From Engraulis encrasicolus (Eukaryota > Chordata > Actinopteri > Clupeiformes > Engraulidae), in assembly GCF_034702125.1 (NCBI RefSeq), contig NC_085869.1, forward strand, positions 13,260,907 to 13,324,906: 64,000 bases of DNA. Direction: 5' to 3'. This document shows, one piece after another, positions 10,751-20,620 of the stretch. Below the pieces are notes generated by a model. The model had not been told where the DNA came from. It did no database searches and saw only the letters and a program-made list of their open reading frames with translations. Every line of letters starts with the position of its first letter. Within the stretch, counting starts at the first letter, position 1. A program made the translations under genes and the position numbers.

Positions 10751-13700
10751 TTAAGACGGAGCGTCCATCTCAGGGCGCGAGAGGAAGTCAGAAATTACAT
10801 TCTCTACACCGGGTCTGTACTTCACTGTAAATTTGTATGGCTGCAACGATAAGTGCCAACGAGTGATTCGTGAGTTGAAGTCTCTCATCCGGTGGAGCCA
10901 TTGCAAAGCCCTGTGATCAGTCTCAAGTATGAACTCTTTACCCACAAGGTAGTACTTGAGGGTGTCGAGAGCCCATTTGATCGCGAGACATTCCTTTTCG
11001 ACCGTTGAGTAGCGAGTCTCTCTAGGAAACAGTTTCCGACTCACATACTGCACCGGCCTTCTGTCGTCCCCCTCACCCTGAAGCAACACTGCGCCCACAC
11101 CAACGCCAGATGCGTCGGTTTGCACAGTGAAGGGCAAAGAGAAGTCGGGGCTCTGCAGCACTGGCTCGCTGCACATGCTCTCCTTGAGGTCATGGAAAGC
11201 GGCCTCACTCTCTGGAGACCAGACCACCTTGTTTGGGCTGGCTTTGCAAGTGAGCCCCGTCAAAGGAGCTGCTCGGCTGGAGAAGTCAGGGATGAAGCGT
11301 CTATACCAGCCTACCAGCCCGAGAAAGGATCTCACCCCTTTCTTTGTGGTTGGCAGCTGGCAGTCGCGGATGGCGTCCACCTTGCTGACCTGAGGTCGGA
11401 GAGTGCCACCCCCCAGGACGTATCCGAGGAAGCCGATCTCTGGTTTCGCAAGCTGGCATTTGGCGGCGTTTACCACCAGGCCTGCCTGACGAATCCTTTG
11501 GAACACGTCGCTGAGGTGACGAAGATGCTCCGCCCACGTGGCGCTATGAATCACCACGTCGTCAATGTAGGCGGCGGCATAATCTTCAGCTCCCCTCAGC
11601 ACCTCGTCCATTAGGCGCTGAAAGGTCGCCGCTGCACCGTGGAGACCAAATGGCATGGTCCGAAACTGGAACAGTCCAGTCGGGGCCCGGAATGCAGTCA
11701 GTTCCTGTGCTTCGGGAGTCAGTGGCACCTGCCAATATCCCTTACACAGGTCGAGTGTGGTGAGGAACTCTGCCTTACCCAGCCGCTCTACCACGTCGTC
11801 GACGCGTGGCATTGGGTAAGGGTCGAATGCAGACATGCTGTTCAGTCTTGAGAAGTCCACGCAGAAGCGTAGCCCTCCATCCTTCTTTGGCACGAGGACG
11901 ACGGGACTACACCATTCACTTCTTGAAGGCTCAATCACTCCCATCTCCAGCATGTCCTGTACCTCTTGCTTCAGCGCGGTGATCAGTCGTGCTGGAACTC
12001 GAGATGCGGTCTGCCGGACGGGGCCAGGAGAGGTCAGCCGGATGTCATGCGTGATGAGGTCCGTCCTCCCTGGTCGGTCTTGGAATAGGCCTTCCGGAGT
12101 GATGCGCTGGAGGTCTTCCTGCTGTTCAGCTGACAAGTGGGAGACAGAGGGGTAAGTACTCTCACCATTAGCAGTTGGAAAATACTGCTCGATGGATTCT
12201 TCTTCCTCCTCCACAGTTCTCGCCCACAGCTGGTTTTTCACAGGAGATGATCGTTCAGTCCATCGTTTTAGAAGGTTCACATGGTAAATCTGTTTCGGAC
12301 GGCGTCTACCCGGCGTGGCGATCTCGTAGTTGACGTCGCTGACCTTTCGTAGAACTTGGAAAGGACCTTGCCACTTTGCCAGCAGACTGCTCTCCGACGA
12401 CGGCAGCAACAGCAGCACCTTCTCTCCGGATGAGAAAGAGCGGCTGCGTGCAGTCTTGTCGTACCAAGTCTTTTGTCGTTTCTGAGCTTCGGCCAGGTTG
12501 TCATGGGCCATGGAGCTTAGCTGGTCCAACTTCTCCCTCATCCTTACGACATAGTCGGCGATGTTGGTGGGCTGATGAGGAGCGTCCCCCTCCCAGCTCT
12601 CGCGAAGGATGTCCAGTGGGCCCCTCACTTGTCGTCCGTAGAGGAGTTCAAATGGAGAGAACCCGGTGGATGCCTGCGGGACCTCTCGGTATGCGAAGAG
12701 CAGGTACGGGATCCATTGGTCCCAGTCGGCTCCGGTCTCTGAGACGAACTTGCGCAGCATCGCTTTTAAGGTTTGGTTAAACCTTTCAACCAGACCGTCG
12801 GTCTGTGGGTGGTAGGGTGTGGTCTTAATGCCCTTGATCCCTAACAGGGAGTACACCTGCTTGAGTGATTTGCTGGTGAAGTTGGTGCCCTGGTCAGTTA
12901 AGATTTCTCTTGGGATCCCTACCCGTGAAAAGAGCTGCAGTAAACAGTTGGCAATGTGCCTAGCCTTTATGTGTTTGAGTGGGTAAGCTTCAGGATAGCG
13001 CGTTGCGTAGTCACATATGACCAGAATATAACGGTGTCCTGCCCTGCTCCTTTCTAGGGGACCGACAATATCCATGGCAATGCGACTAAACGGTTCGTCG
13101 ATGATAGGGAGACTGATTAATGGGGCCTTCAAACCTCTCTTAGACCGTGCTGACAGTTGGCATTCTTGACATGACTTACAGTACTCAACAATGTCCTTGT
13201 GAAAACCTGGCCAGTAAAAACGGTTCAGGATTCTTTGCTCGGTCTTCTCTTGGCCCAGATGACCTGACCATGGAACGGTATGAGCAATGTTCAACACTTT
13301 ATCTTTGAGAGATGATGGCACAACCAACTGCTCTTTGTCACCGTTTAACCGGTAGAGCTTCCCATCACGTATCACAAAGCACGCATCTCCTTCTTGCACA
13401 ATTTCCACTGCTTCATCATCAGTTTTAACAGCAGCAAAGCAGGAGCTAAGAGTTACATCCTCCTGCTGCAGTTTCTGAAAGTCAGCCACAAGGACAGCAT
13501 CGCCCTCTAGAGGTGGCGTGGACAAACTTTCTTGCAACACAGTACCATGCACTTTTGCTCTGCGCTTGTCTGAATTAGTTTTCTTCTTTGAGTCCCCGTA
13601 GGGCAATTCTGACCACAAGTCTTGGTCTGTCATAACTTTAGCCTTAGCCCGTGTCACCACATACGCAGTAGCAGTGTTAACATCATCCTGCAGCAAATCT

Positions 13701-15307
13701 GCCAAAATTGGTACATCCTGTCCCAAAATTACAGGATAAGGACATTTATCAAGAACGCCAACTGTCAGCAGGTACTTCTGGCCATTTATCTCAATTGTCA
13801 CTTCTACAGTATCATGTTCAGACTCATCACCATGGATACAGCGAATAATTACTTTTCCCAAAGGATTGTAGTCATCTTGCTTCAAGCATGATCTACGGAC
13901 AAAGGACTGACTACTACCTGTGTCGACTAAAGCATGTAGTGTCTTGCCTTTAACTTTCACGGGGACAGTGACGTCGGAGGTAATGGTAGGAGAAGCGTTG
14001 CTAGGGCCAGGGAAGTAACACAAGCTAGCATTAGCGGTTTTCCTGAAGGGGCAATTTGGCTTGATATGATCTTTCTGACCGCAGCCGTGACAGATGAGTA
14101 CTCTAGGTGTAGCAGGTGCAGTTTGCGAAGTGTGCCTACCGCTAGGGCTATGTGAGTGTTGTGAGCTATTGGAGTTGTGAGAATTATTGGAGCTATGGGA
14201 GGGCTTAAACATTCGACCACTACCACTACCACCCACAGACTTACCATGGTGCTGGGATGGATGGTTGGTCTTCTTCCAGGAGTCTTGTGGACCCATCTGG
14301 TAGCCTCTCCTGGAACGCCTGGCCGCCACGAAAGTCTCCACCAGGGTGGCTGCTTCCGCTGAGGTCTTTGGGGCCCGCTCTCGCACCCACACTTGGAGGT
14401 CAGGGTTCAGCATCTCCAGGTACTGCTCCAGGATTATCTGCTCACAGACGTCATCTTTGTTCTTCGTCGCCGGACTCAGCCACTTCTCGAAGAGGTCTTT
14501 GAGTCTTGCTTGAAGCTCTTTCGGCGTCTCACCTTCGAGGATGGTCCTGGCCCGGAAACGTTGACGGTAGGTTTCAGCGTTGATCTCATATTTGTCCAGG
14601 ACCGCCTGCTTCACCTTCACGTAGTCATTGCTGTCTTCGGCACTCATTGCCACGTAAGCAGCTCTGGCCTTGCCTTTCAACAAGGGTACAAGATGCAGAA
14701 CCCATGTCTCGACTGGCCACTGACTTGCTGCTGCGAGTCTTTCAAACGTAGTTAAGTAGTGTTCAATGTCCTCGTCCTCATCAAAAGGAGACATTCTTGG
14801 GGCTTTCCAGCCCTGTGGGAGACGAGGAGTTTCGGCTGAGCCGAGGCCAGTTGAGTTGAGGGAGCTTTGCTGGTTGGCCTGCTGGTCTTGATCCGCAGGT
14901 GGCTGAGGAGTCGGGACATCCAGCAACGGCATGTGGAGAAGCATGTCTTGAGCTGACGAGGGGCGAGAGGTAGAGGGATTCGTTCTCTGCAGATCAGCAA
15001 CCGGCTGGTTCACCGGCTGTGCACTGACGTCATCTCCCCTCACTAGCCGCTGTAGCTGTAGGAACTGGTGCTCCATGGACCTCCATCTTCGGTCTTGCCG
15101 CTGGGTATCCGCGTCCAGCCGCTCCTGTTGACTCTGGACCATCTTCATTAGCCACTCGAGGTGCTCGGTCATCCGGCCATCTCGGTCATCTGGGACTGTA
15201 GAGGGCGGTCTCGAGTCTCTTGACTTCACCTCATGCCTGGACCTGGCACTCGGGTCTTTCGCTGCTTCTTCGGCCGAAGCCTGCGCTGCGCCACCTTGGT
15301 TGTCCAT
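10751..15307 (-). CDS. Gag-Pol polyprotein of the Gmr1-like element (integrase before reverse transcriptase)
   Basis: A single ORF of 1518 codons with no frameshift between gag and pol; the ATG at 15305-15307 lies about 45 bp after the primer site. Rough order: Gag (1-400, with a capsid-like retrotransposon Gag region and many Gln and Ser); CCHC zinc knuckle CHGCGQKDHIKPNC (about 404-420); aspartic protease with DTGSS (about 460); integrase with an HHCC zinc segment (about 675-712), catalytic Asp in MDIVGP (about 745), Asp in LTDQGTNF (about 803) and Glu in DGLVERF (about 839); a GPY/F-like KWQGPF module (about 974); reverse transcriptase with YIDDVV (about 1246-1251); RNase H with QTDASG (about 1395) and ETDHRALQW (about 1463). 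All key residues seen are intact. Integrase ahead of reverse transcriptase is Ty1/Copia-like order in a protein with Gypsy-type domains, typical of Gmr1 elements. It should act in cytoplasmic particles and then at chromosomal DNA. No env-like ORF follows. Confidence 0.93.
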   Translation of the reverse strand: MDNQGGAAQASAEEAAKDPSARSRHEVKSRDSRPPSTVPDDRDGRMTEHLEWLMKMVQSQQERLDADTQRQDRRWRSMEHQFLQLQRLVRGDDVSAQPVNQPVADLQRTNPSTSRPSSAQDMLLHMPLLDVPTPQPPADQDQQANQQSSLNSTGLGSAETPRLPQGWKAPRMSPFDEDEDIEHYLTTFERLAAASQWPVETWVLHLVPLLKGKARAAYVAMSAEDSNDYVKVKQAVLDKYEINAETYRQRFRARTILEGETPKELQARLKDLFEKWLSPATKNKDDVCEQIILEQYLEMLNPDLQVWVRERAPKTSAEAATLVETFVAARRSRRGYQMGPQDSWKKTNHPSQHHGKSVGGSGSGRMFKPSHSSNNSHNSNSSQHSHSPSGRHTSQTAPATPRVLICHGCGQKDHIKPNCPFRKTANASLCYFPGPSNASPTITSDVTVPVKVKGKTLHALVDTGSSQSFVRRSCLKQDDYNPLGKVIIRCIHGDESEHDTVEVTIEINGQKYLLTVGVLDKCPYPVILGQDVPILADLLQDDVNTATAYVVTRAKAKVMTDQDLWSELPYGDSKKKTNSDKRRAKVHGTVLQESLSTPPLEGDAVLVADFQKLQQEDVTLSSCFAAVKTDDEAVEIVQEGDACFVIRDGKLYRLNGDKEQLVVPSSLKDKVLNIAHTVPWSGHLGQEKTEQRILNRFYWPGFHKDIVEYCKSCQECQLSARSKRGLKAPLISLPIIDEPFSRIAMDIVGPLERSRAGHRYILVICDYATRYPEAYPLKHIKARHIANCLLQLFSRVGIPREILTDQGTNFTSKSLKQVYSLLGIKGIKTTPYHPQTDGLVERFNQTLKAMLRKFVSETGADWDQWIPYLLFAYREVPQASTGFSPFELLYGRQVRGPLDILRESWEGDAPHQPTNIADYVVRMREKLDQLSSMAHDNLAEAQKRQKTWYDKTARSRSFSSGEKVLLLLPSSESSLLAKWQGPFQVLRKVSDVNYEIATPGRRRPKQIYHVNLLKRWTERSSPVKNQLWARTVEEEEESIEQYFPTANGESTYPSVSHLSAEQQEDLQRITPEGLFQDRPGRTDLITHDIRLTSPGPVRQTASRVPARLITALKQEVQDMLEMGVIEPSRSEWCSPVVLVPKKDGGLRFCVDFSRLNSMSAFDPYPMPRVDDVVERLGKAEFLTTLDLCKGYWQVPLTPEAQELTAFRAPTGLFQFRTMPFGLHGAAATFQRLMDEVLRGAEDYAAAYIDDVVIHSATWAEHLRHLSDVFQRIRQAGLVVNAAKCQLAKPEIGFLGYVLGGGTLRPQVSKVDAIRDCQLPTTKKGVRSFLGLVGWYRRFIPDFSSRAAPLTGLTCKASPNKVVWSPESEAAFHDLKESMCSEPVLQSPDFSLPFTVQTDASGVGVGAVLLQGEGDDRRPVQYVSRKLFPRETRYSTVEKECLAIKWALDTLKYYLVGKEFILETDHRALQWLHRMRDFNSRITRWHLSLQPYKFTVKYRPGVENVISDFLSRPEMDAPS

Positions 15308-15350
15308 GCTTCACTGAGTGCTTGCTCATCTGGCACTGGCTTCCTCTATA

Positions 15351-15360
15351 GCTGCCACCA
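15351..15360 (-). other. Primer-binding site, tRNA-Leu-like
   Basis: On the coding strand, two bases after the 5' LTR, the sequence is TGGTGGCAGC. It is complementary to a tRNA 3' end GCTGCCACCA, as in a vertebrate tRNA-Leu recalled from memory. Only about ten bases match. The tRNA identity is inference. Confidence 0.6.
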
Positions 15361-15362
15361 AA

Positions 15363-16452
15363 TGTTGAGGATAGCGTAGCCCAGTGGCCTTTAGAGCAGG
15401 TGGAATGCACTCAGGAAGACAAGAACAAGGTGTTGCAGACGATGGGTTTTTATTTTTGATACCCAATAAAGGCCTCAGAGGCAGAAAATAAACAAAGGTA
15501 AATAATTAACTGAATAACAAAATAAAGAACTGGAAAAAATATGTACAAACAAAAATTGGCATGAGAACCAAAACAACAAAATTCAAATGACTTCAAAAGT
15601 CAGTCAAAAATGCAAAAATAACAAAATATCTAGCTAGCATAAATCAAAATTCAAAATACCTCTGAGAGCTTTAGACTCACGTCTATTCAGAAGCAGCTCT
15701 CCAGAACAACTGAGAGAATCCCCCTTTGAAGAGCCCTGTCACGTGACTAGAACTGGAGCCTACCAATGCACGCCAACATTACAGGGGTGCTCTAGGAGAA
15801 ATACACAATTACCGCTCTAAACAGCTTATAATACATCATGCATACATGACAACAATATAGAAATTATTTAAAACACATTTGCTAACATTGGGCAAAGCCA
15901 ATATCAAGATCGCAGCCTAAATGCAGAAGTTAAAACATTGTTCCGGTTTGCGTCCTGCAAACCGGAAGATCAAAGGACTTTTAAACCAACGCAAAACAGT
16001 ACAGACTCTTTTAGAGACTGGAGAAGACGCTACTCGCTGGTAAGCTGAAATGTTTGCACTTAAATCAAAACTGTTGTTAAACTTAAAGGTAAATAAACTC
16101 AAAGTTATTAATAACAATGCCTTGCGTGATTATTGCAACTGAAAACAAAACGTGTAGAAATGGTGAAATGTTTGGTAAACTGTAAAGGGTTGAGGTAAAC
16201 AATGTGACGCTAGCGTTTTACAACTCACTGCAGTGTTTGATGTTAAACGTGTACACTTGGGACTACAGGAGAGTAATTACTGAACTGGCTGGTGAATGAA
16301 ATGAGTCATGGCATAATGCTGAACGGTAAACCCCAAAACATATTTCAAAAATAACGTGCAGGCAAACAATTGTTCATAACGCAATGCTCATTAAAGAGTC
16401 TCAATGATTGCAGCACCCAGCTGCAGTGACGGTGCCTGTGTGACCCGTCACA
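15363..16452 (-). repeat. 5' LTR of the Gmr1-like element
   Basis: The LTR is 1090 bp, from TGTTGAGGATAGC to CCCGTCACA, and is followed by the ATTAG target duplication at 16453. It should hold the promoter for the minus-strand transcript; no promoter box was assigned. Five extra bases relative to the 3' LTR lie near 15600. The internal AATAAA signal at 15449-15454 matches the one at 9741-9746. Confidence 0.93.
15941..15967. repeat. LTR hairpin, 5' LTR copy
   Basis: Same perfect 11-bp stem and GTCCT loop as at 10228-10254. Confidence 0.75.
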
Positions 16453-16457
16453 ATTAG
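16453..16457. other. Target-site duplication ATTAG (right)
   Basis: Right partner of 9650-9654. Confidence 0.9.
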
Positions 16458-16578
16458 TTAAAGCAGACTCTGGTTGTTCCTTCTTGTGATTTCCGGGAAG
16501 ATCAGACCATGTTTTATGACCAATTTTGACAGAAAGGTAAGAAATTTCAAAGGGTGTACAAACTTTTTCCTGGGACTG
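16458..16578 (+). repeat. Right arm of the Tc1 palindrome, outer end
   Basis: This is the continuation of the arm interrupted at 9649. It reads TTAAAGCAGACTCTGGTTGT and runs to the CCTGGGACTG terminus, the inverse of 8148-8270. It is followed by the TA target site at 16579-16580. Confidence 0.85.
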
Positions 16579-16580
16579 TA

Positions 16581-17271
16581 CTTTATTATGGATATTTTTC
16601 TAAGCTTACTTACTTACAGTTAGTCTCAGTCTCATTCTCAGTTGGATTGAAAGTCTGCTGAGCTCCCCCGGAGCAAAGAGCAGGACTATTCAAATGGCGG
16701 CCCTGGAGCCAGATGCGGCCCTTGGATTGCAAGGTTCTGGCCCCCCATAAGGTCAGAGCAAAATGAAAACAAATAGGTTTGCATAAAGTATGGCTGTGCA
16801 TAATTTGCAATCACTAACACTTCAGGTTGGGGATATCTCTCCTATGCATTTACATGAAAGAGAAATCTTATCTAAAACAGTGTCATAAATAGGCCATCCT
16901 AAGGTTACTAAGAAATAGAGAAGCGAATATCTGTTCTGTCTGGAAAGCTATCCACTGGAATCTGGAAAACTGGCACTCAGTGATTTTTAATTGAATACCC
17001 CAGAGCATGGAGCTTTCAGACATCAATAAAACCAACTAACAGCATCATTCAAGAAGCCCACGTCTGCTACTTACCTCAACACACACATGTATAAGAAGAT
17101 CCACCCATTAGTCTTTTCTAATCTTTATTGATTACACATGGACTGCTGAGTCCCAAGTGTTTCTGCTATATGGTGGCAGTTAAGCGCCTCGGTGGGAGCT
17201 TCTTTCATTAAGCTTTCCGCATTCGTCACACTAAGGTCACTGGCTGAGAGCACACAGCATGACTGCAGATG

Positions 17272-17274
<3 letters not shown>
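16581..17274. other. Gene-free stretch
   Basis: No gene, RNA or clear transposon end. The text near 16690-16745 (GCGGCCCTGGAGCC, CCTTGGATTGCAAGG) resembles old hAT-like debris but has no recognisable partner end. Confidence 0.4.

Positions 17275-17344
<70 letters not shown>
17275..17344. repeat. (TG)35 microsatellite
   Basis: A perfect 70-bp TG run. Confidence 0.98.
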
Positions 17345-17345
<1 letters not shown>

Positions 17346-17885
17346 ATATCGTAGCCATAGCCTTGGGGACTTGGTAAACATTTTAGGAAATTTAGTGGTT
17401 ATATTTAGTGGTTGTTACCACAAAATGTAGGTTATTGTTTCAGGAGTCAGATAATCAATGTTTGAATTTGTTCAGATGTCTTTATGAAGGTCATATTGAA
17501 TTGAACATTGAATATGAATTGTTAAAAATTGCCCTTTAATTGGTATTATTGGCTGTGATGAAATGTTGCCCACATTGTCAGGGTCAGAGAATCAATTCGT
17601 GCTGTATAGCATTCTATAAACCTTCAAGACTTTTCCATGTTCCAAAATGGCCTGGTGTGGTAGTGTATACAGTGTCTGTTGTATATTCGTTATAATGAAA
17701 AGTTGCTTGCATTTAATTCTCAAGCAAAGTTTTTATAGCCAGAGGACAGAGAGTTGAGTCTGAGAGGGATGACAATACATGATTTTGAGACAAAGCAACA
17801 GGAAGGATAGCAATATATTTGATTATGTCAATCTCTTTAGAAGCAATGACAATTTGGAAGGAATGGTGTTTATATCGTACCATTT
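17345..17885. other. Gene-free stretch
   Basis: Nothing recognisable beyond AT-rich text with chance short frames. Confidence 0.4.
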
Positions 17886-18228
17886 TTAAAGGTGCATGGT
17901 GTAGGATAGTGGTCAGAGTAGGTATTGCAACTATGCTGGTCACTGAAACTGCTGCCTTTTGCCAAATTTGATCTTTTCATAGATATTTACGAAATAATAA
18001 ACTAATATTTACTAGTATGACAAAAGTGCTGTAAGTTCTATTTCTGTAAACTCAAATTGGCGGACATGGAGAAGATCCACCTTTCCATGTATGAAAAGTG
18101 CAATTTTAATTAATACTTCGAATTTGTTGGGCTCAGTAAGTATTTGTGTAAAGGGTATCACATGTGAATGGGCAGCATGTGTTCTGGAAAGAAACCGCTA
18201 AAAAAACACACACACAGTACACCTTTAA
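17886..18228. mobile_element. TTAA-flanked MITE, diverged inverse copy
   Basis: Bounded by TTAA at 17886-17889 and 18225-18228. The ends are AGGTGCATGGTGTAGGAT and ACAGTACACCT. Inside it is the reverse complement of the 26302-26645 copy; both give the chance peptide SIVAIPTL. It is a subfamily of the AGGGACACTGTG elements. Confidence 0.7.
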
Positions 18229-18722
18229 GTGCCTGACCAAGCCATAATGAAGACTAGATTTCTTGTTTGCCACACTCTACAGTATAAGTACATACAAACA
18301 AGTACTTTTCAGTGCATTATATTACACATGTAGCAATGTTTTTAATTAAAGGAATTTTACTGTCAAAAAAAGGTTTTTCTCAATTGAAACTGCACTAGGA
18401 TGGGAGAAAAGACATGATGATGTTTCATGCCTCTCAACATTATGCTTCCCCTTTCTGGTTTACTGTTTACAAACAGTTTCTTTTTTTCCATTTTCACTAT
18501 GTTGTTCTGATTTGAGTCTAGAATTTGACTTTGGACATACTGTTTTGAGGCAATCATTTTCTTTTGCAACAACAGTCAGATGTCTCCCTGGGGGGTGGTA
18601 TTTTCAATGGGAGTTCGCAGAGTTTTTTAGAAGCTACTGGTACTGCAAGGTTTTAGAAATGGTGTTTTGGCATTAGGAAATAACTATAATGTGGGAAACA
18701 CAAGATGTTAAAATCAAAAGGA
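18229..18722. other. Gene-free stretch
   Basis: No gene or element recognised. Confidence 0.4.
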
Positions 18723-18740
18723 TCTCTCTCTCTGTCTCTG

Positions 18741-18788
<48 letters not shown>
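18723..18788. repeat. (TCTCTG)n / (CT)n microsatellite
   Basis: Hexanucleotide TCTCTG units pass into a pure CT run. Confidence 0.95.
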
Positions 18789-18791
<3 letters not shown>

Positions 18792-19713
18792 TTGCATGCC
18801 GGTGTGTGTTTCCATGCATGCATGCACCTGTTTGTCTGCGCACATTTTCTTTAGCTCCTTGGACTTATTGGTCATATTTCTATCAACCAATGTGCAGTAA
18901 ATTATTTCCTCTCTGGGGCTGGAGCGGAGTCCCTCCATTGCCCAAGGCCAGGGCCAGGAGGTATGGCTGGCGAGCATCTCTTTGAATATTTCGCTCTGAC
19001 AGCAGACACGCCTGACAGTCCTCGTATGACAAACTATGATCGGCAGCCTTCTCACCGAGGGGGCATTTAGCGCAGAGGTGCCAAATTGCACGCCACGCCA
19101 GGATCCAGCTGCGCGAGTGACAGATTTAATTTGGTATCTGGTGTTCAACATGATTAAAGGGCCACGGGAAGCCATTTGCACATGAGCAGCAGAGTTCAGC
19201 TGACCATTTTCAGGCTGCTGACCCCCGTGCTCGAACAGTCTCGCCCTCATCATCCACACAGACAACTGGTGAGAGAGAGAGATGCGTACAAGGACTCTTA
19301 TTTCATAGTACTGAAATCCCCTGCTTTATTACGAATTACAACTACCGTACTTTCTAGAACATCCGTTTTTTGCACAACGTTCTATGTGTTATAACCACCT
19401 GCTAAAGCTGTCGATTAGCCTATTAAAGTAGATGAGCCGTGGCAGCAGAAAAAATATGCCTACTGTACATAAATATGAGTGGGTTTTTTTGCCTGCGGGG
19501 TTGGTCTAGGCTCACACCATAAAGATAATTATGCCGGGGACATGAAGTCTGTCCTCCAATCATACGAAGCTCAGCACAGTAACAACAATTATGTGCACTT
19601 AAGCTGTATTAGCGTAAACCTTTGGCTCCACCCATTAACCAGCTTTGTGCAATGCGAGACCACCGTTTTTTTTTCATGCTATAGTATGGCTTGAGTTGAC
19701 AGGCTAGCTGTTG
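18789..19713. other. Noncoding stretch with a candidate conserved element
   Basis: A 183-codon minus-strand frame crosses this region but lacks domains. The stretch at about 19050-19230 is unusually complex, with GTGACAGATTTAATTTGG and ATGATTAAAGGGCC, the kind of homeodomain and TALE-factor motifs often seen in vertebrate conserved noncoding DNA. That is inference. Confidence 0.3.
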
Positions 19714-19979
19714 CAGGGCCGGTGCTAGGCATAGGCAGATTGCCTAGGCTGAGCCAAAAGTCCCACAGAATTAGAACATTAAGCGAAATAAAGCATCAGG
19801 CTTTATATTGTCAATTATTATTAATGGGCACTCAGTACATATGTAGGTAGTAGATCAGCTGTGCTTGATCAGATCTATGACACCATGTTTACACATGCCA
19901 ATTTCTAATTCCACGAAAAGCAAAGAGGGGTGCTCGCCAAGGGATTCATATTAACTAGAACCGGCCCTGAGCTGTTGAT
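19714..19979. mobile_element. hAT-like MITE, CAGGGCCGGTGCTAG family
   Basis: It begins CAGGGCCGGTGC and ends ACCGGCCCTG. A perfect 8-bp target duplication AGCTGTTG lies at 19706-19713 and 19980-19987. It is 266 bp long with no ORF. Confidence 0.88.
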
Positions 19980-20325
19980 ATGTGTATATGGAAATCTGTG
20001 TAGAATACGAACTTCATTACCTTGAGTAATGGCTGGGTAATAATACCATTATAAATTAATCAGCCAATAAATAATTGGAGCTGCGTTAGTAACGCTCTTT
20101 TGGGGAGCACAAAGTGTGTGTCACTTGCCTTGTAGTGATTCATATTGGAGAACAGTTTCAAACAGCAACATACAGTAGGCTATCAAAGGAGATGTAGTCT
20201 GATGGTTAAACCAGCTGAGGCATTGAAAATGAAATTACTTGTGCGCTCTTGCGTATGGTAAGTGTTGAGGATAAGCCAGAGAGTAAAGGAAGCGCGATTA
20301 GTTCTTTCTGTTATATGGGCTAAAA

Positions 20326-20620
20326 CAGTGTTTCTCAAACTTTTTCAGATCGAGGACCACCTTGTCCCCCCCAAAATGTTCATGGACTACCTATCAACTG
20401 AATCGATAGTTGACGGGTGCTAATTTGGTGCAGATCCCTTACTTTTTATTCACATTACAAGTCTGTCTTATTGTGGTGAAAATGTGACTTCGGGTATGTT
20501 TAACTTTGTAATAATGTTACAAATATAGCCTAATAATGTTACAAATATAGCCCATCAGGGACCACCTGAGCTCTGTCGCGGACCACCAGTGGTTCCCGGA
20601 CCACACTTTGAGAATCACTG
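20326..20620. mobile_element. hAT-like MITE, CAGTGTTTCTCAAAC family, copy 1
   Basis: The ends are CAGTGTTTCTCAAAC and TTTGAGAATCACTG. The flanking 8-mers GGCTAAAA and GGCTAGAA match at seven of eight bases. It is related along its length to 41751-42076, sharing TGACGGGTGCTAATTTG and GACCACCAGTGGT. Confidence 0.85.

Larger units (their letters stand above)
9655..16452 (-). mobile_element. Complete Gmr1-like Ty3/Gypsy LTR retrotransposon
   Basis: This is a 6.8-kb element on the minus strand with all expected parts: 5' LTR (15363-16452), primer-binding site, one gag-pol ORF, polypurine tract and 3' LTR (9655-10739). Both LTRs begin TG and end CA in plus-strand reading. The protein order is Gag, protease, integrase, reverse transcriptase, RNase H. 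That order with Gypsy-type domains is the hallmark of the Gmr1 group, first known from Atlantic cod. The near-identical LTRs and open ORF indicate a young copy. Confidence 0.93.
8148..16578. mobile_element. Palindromic Tc1-like element, split by an LTR retrotransposon
   Basis: The outer ends are CAGTCCCAGGAAAAAGTTTG at 8148 and its exact inverse ending at 16578. Each is flanked by TA (8146-8147 and 16579-16580), the Tc1/mariner target site. Without the 6.8-kb retrotransposon and its target duplication the element would be about 1.63 kb, the usual Tc1 size. It does not have a normal transposase gene between short ends. Its two halves are long inverted copies of the transposase 3' region around a 257-bp loop. 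It is probably immobile by itself, since a complete transposase cannot be read. Confidence 0.85.

Noticed and set aside
11120..11614. 164-codon plus-strand frame opposite the pol gene
   Set aside because: It lies antisense to the reverse transcriptase and RNase H region and is explained by the codon structure of the real minus-strand ORF.
18714..19265. 183-codon minus-strand frame
   Set aside because: Ends in Arg-Glu repeat text from a CT microsatellite; no recognisable domain in the rest.
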